NCBI RefSeq assembly: GCF_900107455.1
Contig: NZ_FNQB01000005.1
Location: forward strand, 186,001-250,000
Source of the DNA: Asanoa ishikariensis
GTDB taxonomy: Bacteria; Actinomycetota; Actinomycetes; Mycobacteriales; Micromonosporaceae
Direction of reading: 5' to 3'
DNA length: 64,000 nucleotides
The translations under genes were made by a program, and so were the position numbers. The notes beneath the pieces were generated by a model, which was not told the DNA's origin, did not search any database, and saw only the letters and a list, made by a program, of their open reading frames with translations. Shown here piece by piece: positions 1-7,589 of this stretch. Each line of letters opens with the position of its first letter. Position 1 is the first letter of the stretch.

Positions 1-233
1 GCGTCGCGTCGTCGATCCTGATCGAGGCGTCGCTGTCGTTCCTCGGTGTCGGCGTGCCGGTGCCCACCCCGTCCTGGGGCCAGATGATCGAGCAGGGCAA
101 GGAGTATTTCCAGATCGCGCCGTGGCTGCTGTTCGCTCCCGGCGTCTGCCTGATCGTCACCGTGCTCGCCTTCAACCTCGCCGGTGACTGGCTGCGCGAC
201 CTCCTCGACCCGACCGCACCGGAGCGCCGCTGA
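1..233 (+). CDS. Peptide-type ABC importer permease, DppC family (3' part only)
   Basis: Only the last 76 codons lie in the window (frame begins at base 3). This is the C-terminal part of a DppC/OppC-type inner-membrane permease that forms half of the channel of a peptide or nickel importer. Visible parts are the cytoplasmic coupling loop (IEASLSFLGVGVP), the last membrane helix (WLLFAPGVCLIVTVLAF) and the typical tail GDWLRDLLDP. The TGA stop overlaps the ATG of the next gene (ATGA), so the two permeases are probably translationally coupled. The order C then B is the reverse of the usual B-C order. The binding protein and ATPases are not seen downstream and, if present, lie upstream of the window. 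Confidence 0.85.
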   Translation, partial: VASSILIEASLSFLGVGVPVPTPSWGQMIEQGKEYFQIAPWLLFAPGVCLIVTVLAFNLAGDWLRDLLDPTAPERR

Positions 234-1159
234 TGACCCGGTTCCTGCTGCGCCGCATCCCGCAGGCGGTCATCGTCCTGTTCGGAGTGGTGACTCTCGC
301 CTTCGTCCTGACCCACGTGGTGCCCGGCGACCCGGCCCGGCTGATCGCCGGCCCGAACGCCAGCGTCGACACCGTGGCGTCGATCCACCACCAGCTCGGC
401 CTGGACCGCTCGATCGGCTATCAGTACTGGCGCTACCTGGTCGGGCTCTTCCACGGCGACCTGGGCACCAGCTACGCGCTCCAGGACACTCCGGTCGCGT
501 CGGCGATCCTGCGTGCCCTGCCGATCAGCGCCGCGCTGGCCGTCCTCGGCGTGCTCTGGGAGGCGCTGCTGGGCATCCCGGTCGGGATCCTGGCCGCGTA
601 CCGGCCGGGCAAGCTCGCCGACCGGGTCACCACGCTGGCCACCCTGGTCGGCCTGTCCGCTCCGCCGTTCTGGGTCGGCCTCCTGCTGCTCTACGTGCTG
701 GCGTTCAAGTTCAACCTGTTCCCGCTGTCCGGCTACGCGGCGCCGTACATCAACTACCTGATCCTGCCCAGCTTCACCCTCGGCCTCGGCGGAGCGGCCT
801 GGTACGCCCGGCTCACCCGCACCAACATGCTGGAGGCGCTGCGCAGCCCGTACGTGCAGATGGCCCGGGCCAAGGGGATGCCCGAGCGGGTCGTGCTGCT
901 GCGGCACTGCCTGCGCAACGTGCTCAGCCCGCTGCTGACGATGCTCGGCATGGACCTGGGCTACTTCCTCGGCGGCGTCGTGGTCATCGAGTCGGTCTTC
1001 GGCCTGCCCGGCGCGGGCAAGCTCACCTTCGACGCCATCGGCACGCTGGACGTCCCCATGATCACCGGCGCTGTGCTGTTCGCCGCCTTCTTCATCGTCG
1101 TCATGAACCTCCTCGTCGACCTCGCCTACGCGCTGGTCGACCCCCGGGTGCGTCGTTAG
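233..1159 (+). CDS. Peptide-type ABC importer permease, DppB family
   Basis: A 308-residue permease of the DppB/OppB family, a normal length. The first membrane helix is at about residues 9-29, followed by an extracellular stretch with the family's GLDRSIGYQYWRYLVGLFHGDLG region near residues 54-80 (DxPxxxQYxxWxxxxxxGDLG in relatives). Further helices follow, and the EAA coupling loop (MARAKGMPERVVLLRHCLRN) is near residues 210-229. It pairs with the DppC-type permease just upstream to import short peptides or a similar solute. No ATPase gene follows. A 34-base gap with a purine-rich site (GGAAAGGAAA) leads into the oxidoreductase gene, so all are probably one transcript. The substrate cannot be read from sequence. 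Confidence 0.93.
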   Translation: MTRFLLRRIPQAVIVLFGVVTLAFVLTHVVPGDPARLIAGPNASVDTVASIHHQLGLDRSIGYQYWRYLVGLFHGDLGTSYALQDTPVASAILRALPISAALAVLGVLWEALLGIPVGILAAYRPGKLADRVTTLATLVGLSAPPFWVGLLLLYVLAFKFNLFPLSGYAAPYINYLILPSFTLGLGGAAWYARLTRTNMLEALRSPYVQMARAKGMPERVVLLRHCLRNVLSPLLTMLGMDLGYFLGGVVVIESVFGLPGAGKLTFDAIGTLDVPMITGAVLFAAFFIVVMNLLVDLAYALVDPRVRR

Positions 1160-1193
1160 ACCGCCCCGGAAACGCAAACGGAAAGGAAACACC

Positions 1194-2315
1194 ATGAGTG
1201 ACAAGCTGCGCGTGGCTGTGGCCGGTGCCGGCCGCTGGGCCCAGCGGGCCCACATCCCGGGCTGGCAACGCGATCCGCGCGTCGAGGTGGTCGCGCTCGC
1301 CGACACCGACCCGGCCATGCTGGCCGAGGCGGGGGAGCGCTTCGGCGTCAAGCGGCTGGTCACCGACTACCGCGAGCTGCTCGACGACCCGGACATCGAC
1401 GTCGTCGACGTGGCCACCGCCAACCGGGTCCACTACGAGATCTCCGCGGCGGCGCTCGAGGCGGGCAAGCACGTGCTGTGCGAGAAGCCGGTGCACCATG
1501 ACAACCGTGAGACTCGCGCGCTGGCCGAGCTCGCCCGCGGCAAGGGCCTGAAGACCAAGCTGGGCTTCACGTTCCGGTACGCGCCGGCCGTTCAGTACGC
1601 CAAGAGCCTGATCGACGCGGGCTTCGTCGGCACGCCCTACATCTTCAACGGGTACGAGCAGAACAGCCAGTGGATCGACCCGGCCACCCCGATGCGGCAG
1701 GTCGACCCGAACGCCGACCCGGCCGTGCTGACCACCTCGTCCATCGAGGGCTACGGCGCGCCGATCATCGACATCATGCACTGGTGGAGCGGCGGCAACC
1801 TGAGCTCCGTCGTCGGCACCATGCGCAACTTCGTGCCCGAGCGGATGGTCCGCGACACCGGCCTGGTGCAGCGCCTCAACATCGACGACGGCGACATGTG
1901 GATCGGCGAGTTCGACAACGGCGTGCTGGCCTCGATCCAGTCGTCGTACGTGACCGTCGGCAACTTCCCTGGCATCGAGGCGCGCATCTTCGGCTCGGAA
2001 GGCGCCATCATCGTCCGACTGGTCGAGGAGTTCGGCATCTGCCAGACCATCAAGACGGCCACCAAGGGCTCCGTCGAGTTCGTCGAGCGGGAGATCCCGC
2101 AGGAGTTCTTCCCGGCCGGCGGCCACAGCCGCGAGGACTGGGACTTCCTGTTCTACTCCAACCTCTGCGCCGACTTCACCACCGAGATCCTCTCGGGCAG
2201 CGACGTCAACCAGGGCGACTTCGCGCAGGGCGCGCTGGTGCAGGAGACCATCAACGCCTTCGAGAAGTCGTTCCGGGACCGGGCGTGGGTGTCGTTCCCG
2301 CTGGAGTCCGCATGA
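1194..2315 (+). CDS. Gfo/Idh/MocA family NAD(P)-dependent oxidoreductase
   Basis: A 373-residue cytosolic dehydrogenase of the Gfo/Idh/MocA type. The N-terminal Rossmann fold starts with VAVAGAGRWAQRAH (GxGxxxxxH, residues 7-20). The family signature CEKP is at residues 96-99, and a likely catalytic Asp/His pair lies in IIDIMHWW. The C-terminal alpha/beta domain follows. Such enzymes oxidise or reduce hydroxyl groups of sugars, cyclitols or related acids; the substrate here is unknown. The ATG has a good purine-rich site (GGAAAGGAAA) and its stop overlaps the tldD start. Its place between a peptide-type importer and a TldD/TldE pair is unusual, since neither the ABC permeases nor TldDE suggest a sugar substrate. 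Confidence 0.9.
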   Translation: MSDKLRVAVAGAGRWAQRAHIPGWQRDPRVEVVALADTDPAMLAEAGERFGVKRLVTDYRELLDDPDIDVVDVATANRVHYEISAAALEAGKHVLCEKPVHHDNRETRALAELARGKGLKTKLGFTFRYAPAVQYAKSLIDAGFVGTPYIFNGYEQNSQWIDPATPMRQVDPNADPAVLTTSSIEGYGAPIIDIMHWWSGGNLSSVVGTMRNFVPERMVRDTGLVQRLNIDDGDMWIGEFDNGVLASIQSSYVTVGNFPGIEARIFGSEGAIIVRLVEEFGICQTIKTATKGSVEFVEREIPQEFFPAGGHSREDWDFLFYSNLCADFTTEILSGSDVNQGDFAQGALVQETINAFEKSFRDRAWVSFPLESA

Positions 2316-3787
2316 GCTCCCACGATTGGGGCGCGCTCTCCGACGATGCCGCCGCTCGCGCCATCCTCGACTCCGCTCTGGACACTGTGGATGGCCGGGT
2401 CGAGTACGCCGACGCCCGGCTGATCGAGTGCGAGGAGCTGCGGTCGTACGCCCAGCTCGGCGCGGACCCCGACGAGCGGATCGAGCAGAACATCGGCATC
2501 GGCGTACGGGTGCTCGTCGACGGCCAGTGGGGCTTCGCCGCCCGGCCGCTCGCCGCGCACGCCGACGCCGCGACCGCCGCCCGTTCGGCACTCGCCTCGG
2601 CGGTCGCGTTGGCCGGCAGCGGCCGGCGGGTGTCGTTGCCGCCGCGCGAGGCGGTCAGCGGCCGCTACGAGACCGAAGCCGGCCAGGATCCGTTCACCGT
2701 CGACACCGCTACCCGGCACGACCTGCTGGCCGCGTGGCTGGGTGCCGCGAGCGCGCCGGCCGAGGTGGCGGCCGCGCAGGCCGGCGTCAACGCCAAGCGC
2801 CAGCATCGGCATTTCGCCAGCACCGAGGGCTCGCGCCAGCACCAGCATCTGCTGGAGACCGGCGCGATGCTGATGGTGACCGCGGCCGGGCACGGCGACG
2901 TGCAGCGGCGCAGCTACCCCAACTCGTTCCACGGCAACACCGCGGCCGCCGGGTGGGAGTACCTGGCGGGCCTGGCGATGCGCGAGAACGCGGCCCGGGT
3001 CGGCGAGGAGGCGGTCGCACTGCTGACCGCGCCGCTCGCGCCGCGCGGCCACGCCGACGTGGTGATCGGCGCACAGCAGGTGTCGCTGCAGATCCACGAG
3101 TCGGCCGGGCACGCGCTGGAGCTCGACCGGATCCTCGGCGACGAGGCCAACTACGCCGGCACGTCGTTCATCACGGCCGGCGACGTCGGCTCGCTGCGCT
3201 ACGGCTCGGACGCCGTCACCATCGCCTCCGACCCGACCGTGCCCGGCACCCGCGGCAGCTTCGCCTTCGACGACGAGGGCACCCCGGCCCGCCGCGCCGC
3301 ACTGATCGACCGGGGCATCGTCCGCAACACGCTGTCCACGCGGGACTCCGCCGCCCGGTCGGGTCTGGCGCTGACCGGGGCCGCCCGCTCGGACGGCTGG
3401 GCGTACCTGCCCGTGTGCTTCTCGACCCACGTCTACCTGGAGCCCGGCGACGGCGGCAGCCTCGACGAGCTGCTCGACCGGATGGGCGACGGCTACTACA
3501 TCGACGACAACCGGAGCTGGTCGATCGACAACCAGCGCCTCAACTTCCAGTTCGGCACCGAGGTGGCGTACGAGGTTCGCGGTGGCCGGCGCGGCCGGCT
3601 GCTGAAGAACTTCTCCTACGGCGGCGTCACGCCCCAGTTCTGGGGTTCGGTGGAGGCCGTCGCCGGTCCCGAGGAGTTCCGCGCGTTCGGCTACCCGTGC
3701 GGCAAGGGCGAGCCCAAGCAGTGGGGCTTCCTCAGCCACGGCGCCTCCCCGATGTTGGTGCGCGACCTGCGGATCGGAGTGGCCTGA
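2312..3787 (+). CDS. tldD: TldD-type metallopeptidase subunit
   Basis: A 491-residue TldD homologue of usual length. TldD is the catalytic half of the TldD/TldE zinc protease, which cleaves unfolded or modified peptides within a barrel, best known from microcin B17 maturation and CcdA degradation. The zinc motif HESAGH (HExxxH) is at residues 262-267. The third ligand is probably the Cys of YPCGKGEPKQ near the C-terminus, where TldD proteins carry a conserved Cys-Gly-Lys. The start is the ATG overlapping the previous stop (ATGA). The long open frame extending further upstream is antisense noise within the oxidoreductase gene. Its tldE partner follows immediately. No RiPP precursor gene was found nearby, so processing of an imported peptide is the simpler inference. 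Confidence 0.95.
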   Translation: MSSHDWGALSDDAAARAILDSALDTVDGRVEYADARLIECEELRSYAQLGADPDERIEQNIGIGVRVLVDGQWGFAARPLAAHADAATAARSALASAVALAGSGRRVSLPPREAVSGRYETEAGQDPFTVDTATRHDLLAAWLGAASAPAEVAAAQAGVNAKRQHRHFASTEGSRQHQHLLETGAMLMVTAAGHGDVQRRSYPNSFHGNTAAAGWEYLAGLAMRENAARVGEEAVALLTAPLAPRGHADVVIGAQQVSLQIHESAGHALELDRILGDEANYAGTSFITAGDVGSLRYGSDAVTIASDPTVPGTRGSFAFDDEGTPARRAALIDRGIVRNTLSTRDSAARSGLALTGAARSDGWAYLPVCFSTHVYLEPGDGGSLDELLDRMGDGYYIDDNRSWSIDNQRLNFQFGTEVAYEVRGGRRGRLLKNFSYGGVTPQFWGSVEAVAGPEEFRAFGYPCGKGEPKQWGFLSHGASPMLVRDLRIGVA

Positions 3788-5166
3788 TGACCTCGTTCGC
3801 CCCACCCGTGGCACCGGACGGCCTGCTGGCGCAGCTCGCGTCCGCAGCGGCCGCACCGAATGCCGACGCGGTCGAGATCACCCTGCTCGGCCGGGCCGGC
3901 GAGTACACGCGGTTCGCCGGCGGCCGCGTGCACCAGCCGCAGGACATCCTCGAGACGCAGTTCTCCGTGCGGGCCGTCGTCGACGGGCACGCCGCCCGGG
4001 CGGCGACGGGCACACTGTCGGGTTTGGACCAGGCCGTCGCGCGGGCCACGGCTGCGGCCCGCGCGTTGGCGGACCGGGCGCGAGGGAAAGCCGGTTCGGC
4101 TACTGTCGCGATGCCGGCCGTCGCGCCCGAGGTGGTGCTCTGGCACGACGACACCGCGGCCTTCGACGGTGGCGCCCGCGCGACCGCCGCCGGCCGGACG
4201 ATGCGGGCCGCGGCGGACGCCGGTGGCGGCGCCGCCGGCATGTTCGGCCGCGCGCTGACCCAGATCGCCGTGGTGAACTCGGCCGGCGTGGCCCACCACG
4301 CGCTGGCCACCGAGGCCCTCGGCACGCTGACCGCGACCGTGGCCGACGGCACCTCGCACTGGATCGACCTGCACCGGTCGGCCGGAGCCCTCGACCTGGC
4401 CGCCAGCGTCGACCGGACGATCGCCGAGGCGGTCGCCGGCCAGGGCCGCCGGCCTGTGCCCGACGGCCGGCACACCGTCGTGCTCGGCCCGCAGGCGGCC
4501 GGCGAGCTGCTCACCTTCCTCGAGGACGCCGGCTTCTCCGGCGAGCTCGCGGCCGCGCACGTCGGGCTGGTCGCCCAGCGAGCAGGCCAAAAGGTGGCCA
4601 GCTCGTTGGTGACCGTCGCCGACGACGCCACCGCCACGATCGGCCTGCCCATCGGGTTCGACATGGAAGGCACGCCGAAGCGCCGGGTGCCGCTGCTGAC
4701 CGCCGGCGTCGTCGGCGAGGCCGTCACCAACCTGGCCACGGCCGCCGCGCTCGGGACCCGGTCGACCGGGCACGCGCACATCGCCCGCGAGGAGGTGCCG
4801 ACGCCCGTCGCCGCCAACATGGTGATGGACGCCGGCGACGCCACCGAGGCGGAGCTGATCGCGGGCGTCGAACGCGGCATCTACGTGCAGCGGTTCTGGT
4901 ACACCCGGCTGGTCGACCGGGTCACCGCGACCATCACCGGGGTCAGCCGCGACGGCTGCTTCCTGATCGAGGACGGCCGGCTGACCGCGCCGGTCGCCGG
5001 TGCCCGGTTCACCCACTCGGTCCTCGACTTCCTCGGCACCGTCGACGGGGTCGGATCGGCCCGCCGGTCGCAGCCGGTGATGAACGTCTGGAACGGCGCC
5101 GTCACCGCGCCCGCCTTGCGCGGGCACGGGTTCCGGTTCGGCGCCGCGACCGTGGAGGAGTCCTGA
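3787..5166 (+). CDS. tldE: TldE/PmbA-type metallopeptidase partner subunit
   Basis: A 459-residue PmbA/TldE homologue that forms the heteromeric partner of TldD. In the known complex TldE lacks the zinc site and closes the chamber; here too no HExxxH motif is present. Visible family features are the N-terminal region EYTRFAGGRVHQPQDILE (YxRFxxxxIHQ-like) and the C-terminal TATITGVSRDGCFLIEDGRL ending in the RFTHSVLDFLGTV stretch typical of PmbA. The start ATG shares one base with the tldD stop, which fits stoichiometric production. The next gene starts on this gene's stop codon (TGATG). Confidence 0.93.
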   Translation: MTSFAPPVAPDGLLAQLASAAAAPNADAVEITLLGRAGEYTRFAGGRVHQPQDILETQFSVRAVVDGHAARAATGTLSGLDQAVARATAAARALADRARGKAGSATVAMPAVAPEVVLWHDDTAAFDGGARATAAGRTMRAAADAGGGAAGMFGRALTQIAVVNSAGVAHHALATEALGTLTATVADGTSHWIDLHRSAGALDLAASVDRTIAEAVAGQGRRPVPDGRHTVVLGPQAAGELLTFLEDAGFSGELAAAHVGLVAQRAGQKVASSLVTVADDATATIGLPIGFDMEGTPKRRVPLLTAGVVGEAVTNLATAAALGTRSTGHAHIAREEVPTPVAANMVMDAGDATEAELIAGVERGIYVQRFWYTRLVDRVTATITGVSRDGCFLIEDGRLTAPVAGARFTHSVLDFLGTVDGVGSARRSQPVMNVWNGAVTAPALRGHGFRFGAATVEES

Positions 5167-6020
5167 TGGCTGTCCGCAGCAATGCCGACCGGCTGGTCAC
5201 CCAGATCCTGACCGGCGAGGTGTGGCCGGCCCTGGCGGATCGGCACGGCTACCGGGTCGACGCCGACGGGACGCCGTTCCTGCTGCCCGGCATGGGCGGG
5301 GTGACCCTGGGCGTGCACCCCGGTGACCCGGCCACCGGCTACGCCGCCGACCACCTGGAGCCGGGCCTGTCGGTCCGGCACCGGGACGGCGACGCCAACA
5401 TGGCCCTGCAGTTCCTGTCCTGCGTCGGCAACACCGTGACGGTGCGCACCGGCCCGGCCGCGGGCGCGCAGGGCAAGGTCATCGGACAGCACGCGTACGT
5501 CCTGGTCGACCTGGCCGAGGAGGAGCTGGCCCAGGTCAGCACCGGCGACCAGGTGACCGTGGCGGCCCGTGGCCAGGGCCTGCGACTGCTGGACCACCCG
5601 GACGTGGTGGCCAAGAACCTCGACCCGGGGCTGCTCGACCGGCTGCCGGTGCGGACCCGCGCCGACGGGCGGTTGGAGATCGGCGTCGCGGCCAGGGTCC
5701 CAGCCATCGCGGTCGGAGCGGGCGCGGGCATGGTGTCCGAGTTCGCGAACACCGATCTGATGGGCGCGTACGCCGGCCAGGGTGACGATCTGTCGCTGGG
5801 CCTGGAATCGCTGCGCATCGGCGACCTGGTGGTGCTCGAGGACAGCGACCACCGTTTCGGCCGGGGTTTCCGCCCCGGCTATCTGACGATTGGCGTGATC
5901 AGCACCGGCCACTGCCGGCTGTTCGGCCACGGACCCGGGCCGAGCACCATCCTGTCCGGCCCGGCCGACGCGTTCCACGTCGTCGACGACCCCGACGCGT
6001 GCCTGGGAGGCCTGCTGTGA
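5166..6020 (+). CDS. DUF4438 domain protein, first paralogue
   Basis: A 284-residue protein I assign to DUF4438 from overall pattern, a family of unknown function. Visible landmarks are GMGGVTLGVHPGD near residues 40-52, CVGN with a GxAxGAxG segment near 92-110, the stretch GDQVTVAARGQGLRL near 127-141 and a C-terminal block RPGYLTIGVISTG...GHGPG near 237-261. All of these recur in the next gene, so the two are tandem paralogues. No signal peptide or membrane helix is seen, so it should be cytosolic. Its start overlaps the tldE stop. Position in the operon suggests that it acts on, or with, the product of TldDE processing. Confidence 0.75.
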   Translation: MAVRSNADRLVTQILTGEVWPALADRHGYRVDADGTPFLLPGMGGVTLGVHPGDPATGYAADHLEPGLSVRHRDGDANMALQFLSCVGNTVTVRTGPAAGAQGKVIGQHAYVLVDLAEEELAQVSTGDQVTVAARGQGLRLLDHPDVVAKNLDPGLLDRLPVRTRADGRLEIGVAARVPAIAVGAGAGMVSEFANTDLMGAYAGQGDDLSLGLESLRIGDLVVLEDSDHRFGRGFRPGYLTIGVISTGHCRLFGHGPGPSTILSGPADAFHVVDDPDACLGGLL

Positions 6021-6841
6021 CTGTCGCGGTGAACCTGACCGGGGTGGTGGAGACACCCACCATGCCCGGCTCGCCCTACCTCGTCGACGCCGACGGCCAC
6101 CCGTACGTGCCGGTCGGCGACGGCGGCGTGGTGCTCGGCGTACACGTGGGCGACGGGGTCTTCGACGTCGACGGCGACCACGTCGCGCCCGGCGTCACCC
6201 TCGCCCACCCGGACCAGGCGGCCCGGCACGCGCTGACCGCGTTCGCCTGCTTCGGCAACCGGGCGCTGGTCCGCTCCGGCGGCGCGGCCGGCGCCGAGGG
6301 CTTCGTGCTCGGCAAGCGCGGCGAGGCCGGCCGGGTCATCGTGGTCTTCCACGACGACGTGCTGGCTCGATTGGCACCCGGCGACAGTGTCGTGGTCCGG
6401 GGCGACGGCCAGGGTGCGTCGCTGCCCGGGGTGTCGGTGCTCAACGTCGACCCGGCGGCCCTGCACCTGCTGCCGTTGACTGTCGGCGACGGCAACGTGT
6501 CGGCGACGGTCCGGGCGGTGTTCCCGTCCTCGTACGCCGGGAACGGGATCGGTCGTCCCGCGCAGATGTGGGACATCGACCTCCAGGTGACCCCGGCGTT
6601 GGCGCCAGGACTGCGGCTCGGCGACCTGGTCGCGGTCGACGACCTGGACGTGCGGCACAACGCCGGCTACCGGCGCGGCTACCGCACGATCGGCCTGATC
6701 GTCCACGGCGCCAGCCCGTTGCCCGGGCATGGACCCGGCCTGATGCCGATCCTGTGCGCTCCCGCGGAGAACTTGCCGGTCACCATCACGACCGATGCCT
6801 TGCCCATGCTCCGCCCCGACGACCTAAACTGCCGCCCATGA
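6017..6841 (+). CDS. DUF4438 domain protein, second paralogue
   Basis: A 274-residue paralogue of the preceding gene. It begins at a GTG overlapping the previous stop (GTGA); the frame stays open upstream but this coupled start is best. Shared landmarks are DGGVVLGVHVGD, CFGNRALV followed by GAAGAEG, GDSVVVRGDGQGASLPG, NVDPAALHLLPL, and the C-terminal RRGYRTIGLIVHG...GHGPGLMPIL. The shared C-terminal block points to the same fold, so the pair may form a heteromer. The 3' end carries the probable -10 element of the GntR gene, and its stop overlaps that gene's ATG. Function is unknown. Confidence 0.72.
   Translation: MTVAVNLTGVVETPTMPGSPYLVDADGHPYVPVGDGGVVLGVHVGDGVFDVDGDHVAPGVTLAHPDQAARHALTAFACFGNRALVRSGGAAGAEGFVLGKRGEAGRVIVVFHDDVLARLAPGDSVVVRGDGQGASLPGVSVLNVDPAALHLLPLTVGDGNVSATVRAVFPSSYAGNGIGRPAQMWDIDLQVTPALAPGLRLGDLVAVDDLDVRHNAGYRRGYRTIGLIVHGASPLPGHGPGLMPILCAPAENLPVTITTDALPMLRPDDLNCRP
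6825..6837 (+). promoter_or_regulatory. Probable leaderless -10 element for the GntR gene
   Basis: TAAACT at 6825-6830 lies seven bases before the ATG at 6838, and no Shine-Dalgarno precedes that ATG. The spacing fits leaderless transcription, so the regulator could be made on its own besides reading through from the operon. Confidence 0.45.
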
Positions 6842-7500
6842 CCGATCCGACAGCTGTCCTGCACAGGTCCCTGCCGGAGAGCGTCTATCTGCTGTTGCGC
6901 CGGCGCATTCTGAACAACGAGTTCCAGGCCGGGCAACGGCTCATCGAGGCCTCCATCGCAGAGGAGCTCGGCGTCAGCCGGTCCACGGTCCGTGAGGCGC
7001 TGCGCCAGCTCTCCGTCGAGGGGCTCGTCGACATCTCGCCGCGCCGGCACAGCGTGGTCACCCGGATGGCGTACGAGGACATCCGCGACGCCTGCTACGC
7101 CCGGTTCGTGCTGGAGGCCGGCGCCGCCCGCAGCATCAGCGAGCGCACCGGCCTGATCGTGGCGATGAAGAAGGTCGTCGCCGGCATGGCCGAGGCGGCG
7201 GAGTCCGGCGATGTGGCGCGCATGATCGACCTGGACACCGAGTTCCACGGCTGCATCATCGACGCCTCCGGCCGGCACCGCCTCGGTTCGCTGTGGCGGA
7301 TGCTGGACGCCCAGATGGGCGCGCTGATGCGGTCGTCGATCGACCGGCAGCACATCGCGCTGGACGAGGCGGTCCGGCGGCACCAGCTCATCGTCGACGT
7401 GTTCGGCGCGGGCACCATGGACGAGATCGTCGCGGCCATGGAGGAGCACTACCTGGGCACGGTCGACGGCATGGCGGAGGCGGGCGTACTCAGCCAGTAA
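6838..7500 (+). CDS. GntR family regulator, FadR/FCD subfamily
   Basis: A 220-residue transcription factor. The N-terminal winged helix-turn-helix (residues about 10-75) includes the canonical ASIAEELGVSRSTVREALRQLSVEGLV. The C-terminal all-helical FCD ligand domain has the expected metal-type residues D-x(3)-H in DLDTEFHGCI and later His residues (VRRHQLI, EEHYLG). FCD domains usually sense carboxylic acids. As the last gene of the peptide-import/TldDE/DUF4438 operon it is the obvious candidate regulator of that operon. Its operator cannot be identified because the operon promoter is outside the window. Confidence 0.92.
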   Translation: MTDPTAVLHRSLPESVYLLLRRRILNNEFQAGQRLIEASIAEELGVSRSTVREALRQLSVEGLVDISPRRHSVVTRMAYEDIRDACYARFVLEAGAARSISERTGLIVAMKKVVAGMAEAAESGDVARMIDLDTEFHGCIIDASGRHRLGSLWRMLDAQMGALMRSSIDRQHIALDEAVRRHQLIVDVFGAGTMDEIVAAMEEHYLGTVDGMAEAGVLSQ

Positions 7501-7589
7501 CAACCGTTTTGGCTCGGTGGGGCAGCAGGGTCGCTGACAGTGATCTATCGTCTGCGGTCTTGATCTTTGACCCCCTCCCGAGGACATCC

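Noticed and set aside
1101-3856. Long minus-strand frames opposite the oxidoreductase and tldD genes (496 and 567 codons)
   Set aside because: Low-complexity Arg/Gly/Ala-rich translations with no family resemblance; the plus strand has coupled, recognisable genes.
2312-5166. TldD/TldE as maturation enzymes for a local RiPP
   Set aside because: No small precursor gene, cyclodehydratase, radical SAM or lanthipeptide enzyme lies in this neighbourhood.
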